A stretch of DNA of 64,000 nt from PALSA-555 sp035468285 (lineage in GTDB: Bacteria > Actinomycetota > Acidimicrobiia > IMCC26256 > PALSA-555), in NCBI GenBank assembly GCA_035468285.1, contig DATISY010000114.1:31700-95699 (forward strand), in the 5' to 3' direction. A model generated the notes under the pieces. The model did no database searches and had not been told where the DNA came from. It saw only the letters and a list, made by a program, of their open reading frames with translations. Within the stretch, counting starts at the first letter, position 1. Each line of letters begins with the position of its first letter. The translations under genes and the position numbers were made by a program. Positions 61,797-64,000 of the stretch are shown here, one piece after another.

Positions 61797-62959
61797 GCGA
61801 AGACGTTGGAGACGAGCGCGACGCAGGCGCAGCTCGTCACGAGACTGGAGCCGCCATAGCTCATGAACGGCAACGGGATTCCCGTCACCGGCATGATCCC
61901 CATCGTCATCCCGATGTTCTCGAACATCTGGAACGCGAAGATGGCGAGCACCCCGGTGCAGACCAGCGTGCCGTACAGGTCAGCGGAGAGCTGGGCTGTT
62001 CGCCAGGTGCGCCACAGCACGATCGCGAACAGCACGAGGAGCGTCGCACCGCCGACGAAGCCGAGCTCCTCCCCCACCGCGGTGAAGATGAAGTCGGTCT
62101 GCTGCTCGGGCACGAACCCGAGTCGGGTCTGGGGCCCGTTCAACAGTCCCAAGCCGGTGAGGCCACCGGTGCCGATGGTCTTCTTCGACTGGTCCTGGTT
62201 GTACGCGACGCCCTGCTTCGCCGCGGCGCTCGAATCGAAGACGCTCGTGAGCCGGTCGACCTGGTACTTCTGGAGCAGCCCGACGTTGATCACGGCGAAG
62301 ATCAGGGTCAGGCCGAGGAGGGCGAGCACGACGAGGTACCGGCCCCGGACCCCGGCGACGGCGAGCAGCCCGATGACGGCGAAGATCAGGACCATGTTCG
62401 TCCCGAGGTCGGGTTGGAGCTGGACGAGGCCGATGGGGATGAGGGCGAGGCCGACGATCATGCTGAGCCGCCACGGATCGATCTCGTCGCGGTGCTCGTT
62501 GACGTACCCGGCGAGGGCGATGATCAGCCCGAACTTGGCGAACTCCGACGGCTGGAACTGGAACCCGAACGGCAGCTGGTACCACGCCTGGTGGCCCTTC
62601 GTCGCCGACCCGATCGGCGACAAGACGAAGAACAGCATCGCGACGGTCAGGATGTAGACGACGAGCGAGAAATCGCGCAGCTTCCGGTAGTCGATCCGCA
62701 GCAGCACGACGCCGACGACGAGGCCGATCCCCAAGGCGAGCAGCTGACGCTTCACGAAGTAGGTCGGGTCGCCGCTGACGATGTTGCGCGACGCCGAGTA
62801 GATCATCAGGAGCCCGATGAGCACGATCGCGGCGCACGCCCCGATCAGGATCCAGTCGAGACGCGCGACGAGGTCGGCGTCGAGCGGCGCGCGCCGCCGG
62901 GACCGCGGGGCGTACGCCGCGGCCTGCATGTAACGGCGGTTGCGGGCGGACGTGGTCAT
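61781..62959 (-). CDS. rodA: Rod-shape-determining protein RodA (SEDS glycosyltransferase)
   Basis: 392 residues, about ten membrane helices. A SEDS family peptidoglycan polymerase of the elongasome. Signature: LLMIYSASRNIVSGDPTYFVKRQ and ENIGMTMGIMPVTGIPLPFMSYGGSSLV near the C-terminus. The ATG at 62959 shares one base with the mrdA stop (TGATG). It should work with the adjacent class B PBP, whose gene is interrupted. Confidence 0.93.
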   Translation of the reverse strand: MTTSARNRRYMQAAAYAPRSRRRAPLDADLVARLDWILIGACAAIVLIGLLMIYSASRNIVSGDPTYFVKRQLLALGIGLVVGVVLLRIDYRKLRDFSLVVYILTVAMLFFVLSPIGSATKGHQAWYQLPFGFQFQPSEFAKFGLIIALAGYVNEHRDEIDPWRLSMIVGLALIPIGLVQLQPDLGTNMVLIFAVIGLLAVAGVRGRYLVVLALLGLTLIFAVINVGLLQKYQVDRLTSVFDSSAAAKQGVAYNQDQSKKTIGTGGLTGLGLLNGPQTRLGFVPEQQTDFIFTAVGEELGFVGGATLLVLFAIVLWRTWRTAQLSADLYGTLVCTGVLAIFAFQMFENIGMTMGIMPVTGIPLPFMSYGGSSLVTSCACVALVSNVFARRFE

Positions 62960-64000
62960 CAGTCGGTCTGGGGGGGCGCGACGTGGACCGGCGCCGGGTT
63001 GATGTTGCCGCTCAGCGCCTCGATGATGCGCCGGGCGATCGGTGCGGCCACGGTGCCACCGAAGCCGGCCTGCTCGACGTTGACCACGACGACGTACTGC
63101 GGCTCCTTCGGGTCGGTCGGGTTCGGGTTGACGATCCCCACGAACCACGCCGTGTCCTCTTGCGGTGGGGGCTGCTGGGCGGTGCCGGTCTTCCCGACGA
63201 CCGGCAGCCCGCTGTACCCGTTGAACGCAGCCTTCGCGGTCCCGTCGCTGGCGTTCACCGCGCCCGCGAGGCCCGGCAGGATCTGCCCGACGACCTCGGG
63301 CTTGAGAGTGATCTTGGCGTCCTGCTGGACCGGCAGCTGCCGCACGATGGTGTGGTGGTCCCCGGAGCTCAGCACCCTGCTCGCGAGGCGCGGCGAGTAC
63401 AGGTTCCCGCCGTTCGCGAACGTCGCGTACGCCCGGGCGAGCTGGAGCGGCGTGACGAGCACGTCGCCCTGGCCGGTGGCGACGTTGGCGTTGTCACCGG
63501 GGAGCCAGTCCCGGGTGAACGGGTCGGGGCTGTGCTTGTTGATCAGCTGCTTGAACGCCTGGTCGGGGATCCGCCCAGCAGCTTCCTGCGGAAGCCCGAC
63601 CGCGGTGGAGCGCCCGAACCCGAACTGCTTGGCGACCTGCTGGATCCCGTAGCCGTCCTTGGGGTTCGGTGGCCTGGTCGGATTGACGCCCTTCAGGGCG
63701 CCCCAGAACTTGAAGCCGAGGTTGTAGAAGTAGACGTCGCTGGAGACCTCGATCGCCTTGGTGAGATCCACGTTGCCGTGGGGCGTCTTGCCCGCGTTGC
63801 AGAACTGCTGATTCCCGAAGACCATGCACCCGTTGTCGATGAAGTTGTAGCCCGCGGTCCCGGGCACCGCGTTGATGGCCTGGGCGTGCTCGAGCGCGGC
63901 GATGGCGGTGATGTGCTTGAACGTCGATCCCGGGTGGTAGATGCCCTGGGTGGCCCGGTTCAGCAGCGGTTAGTTGCTCGCCGGGATCGTCAGTGTCTTG
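62959..64000 (-). pseudogene. mrdA: Penicillin-binding protein 2 (mrdA), C-terminal part, with in-frame TAA
   Basis: About 346 codons of the transpeptidase domain are visible; the N-terminal part is beyond the window. Active-site motifs are in frame: HPGSTFKH (SxxK, Ser codon 63925-63927), VSSDVYFYNLG (SxN-type) and GKTGTAQ. But an in-frame TAA at 63970-63972 (minus strand) interrupts the conserved run SN*PLLNRATQG just before SxxK. Restart at GTG 63867 would lose the catalytic Ser. Real nonsense mutation or error cannot be told apart; homologues have a Tyr/Gln-type residue here. Confidence 0.8.

Overview
The window is a very GC-rich, densely packed stretch of bacterial chromosome in which most genes are conserved housekeeping genes on the minus strand. 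Gene content points to Actinomycetota, probably the class Acidimicrobiia or a near relative. The clues are a BldD-type regulator with a c-di-GMP signature, a FolP2-like protein, a maleylpyruvate-isomerase/DinB-fold protein of the mycothiol type, an ECF42 sigma factor with its DGPF/YCII partner, and promoters with TANNNT -10 boxes placed 6-9 nt before start codons, typical of leaderless transcription. The assignment to class is inference; no rRNA gene is present.

Bases 1-9600: dnaG (partial), dgt, a PaaI-type thioesterase coupled to ppdK, a J-like/RDD membrane protein coupled to glyS, recO, uppS and a divergent lipid kinase. Bases 9600-15400: a complete caa3-type cytochrome oxidase operon (ctaC-ctaD-ctaE-ctaF-ctaG) ending in a membrane-anchored cupredoxin. 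Bases 15400-24000: era, a CBS/CorC protein, ybeY, phoH, the BldD-like regulator, rsmE, dnaJ, hrcA with a CIRCE operator, and hemW. Bases 24000-34900: an acyl-CoA dehydrogenase, an SRPBCC protein, lepA, a GT87-like mannosyltransferase, rpsT, holA, a FolP2-like protein, a ComEA-like SLBB protein and leuS.

Bases 34980-46950 are the accessory part. tRNA-Ala(GGC) has 15 bp of its 3' end repeated about 1 kb downstream, bracketing a lower-GC gene, which looks like an island scar. Then come a SnoaL-like protein, dinB with a LexA-type box, an autoregulated-looking ECF42 sigma/YCII pair, a PPOX-fold flavoprotein, a VOC protein, a cytochrome P450, a GNAT acetyltransferase, small membrane proteins and an ABC exporter.

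Bases 47000-64000: a divergent hisH-hisF pair, rsfS, nadD, an ACT-domain gene broken by an in-frame TAG, a CoxE/MoxR pair, proA, proB, obgE, rpmA, rplU, an RNase E/G gene, a DUF2344/radical-SAM pair, rodA, and the start of the window's last gene, mrdA, which shows an in-frame TAA just before its active-site SxxK.

Most minus-strand operons are translationally coupled by 4-bp (ATGA/GTGA) or 1-bp (TGATG) overlaps. No CRISPR array, insertion sequence, rRNA or integrase was found. The strongest leads are the two interrupted genes, the HisH/HisF-like pair with altered active-site motifs, the FolP2-like protein sitting where comEC is often found, the ECF42 and LexA sites, and the tRNA-flanked insertion.
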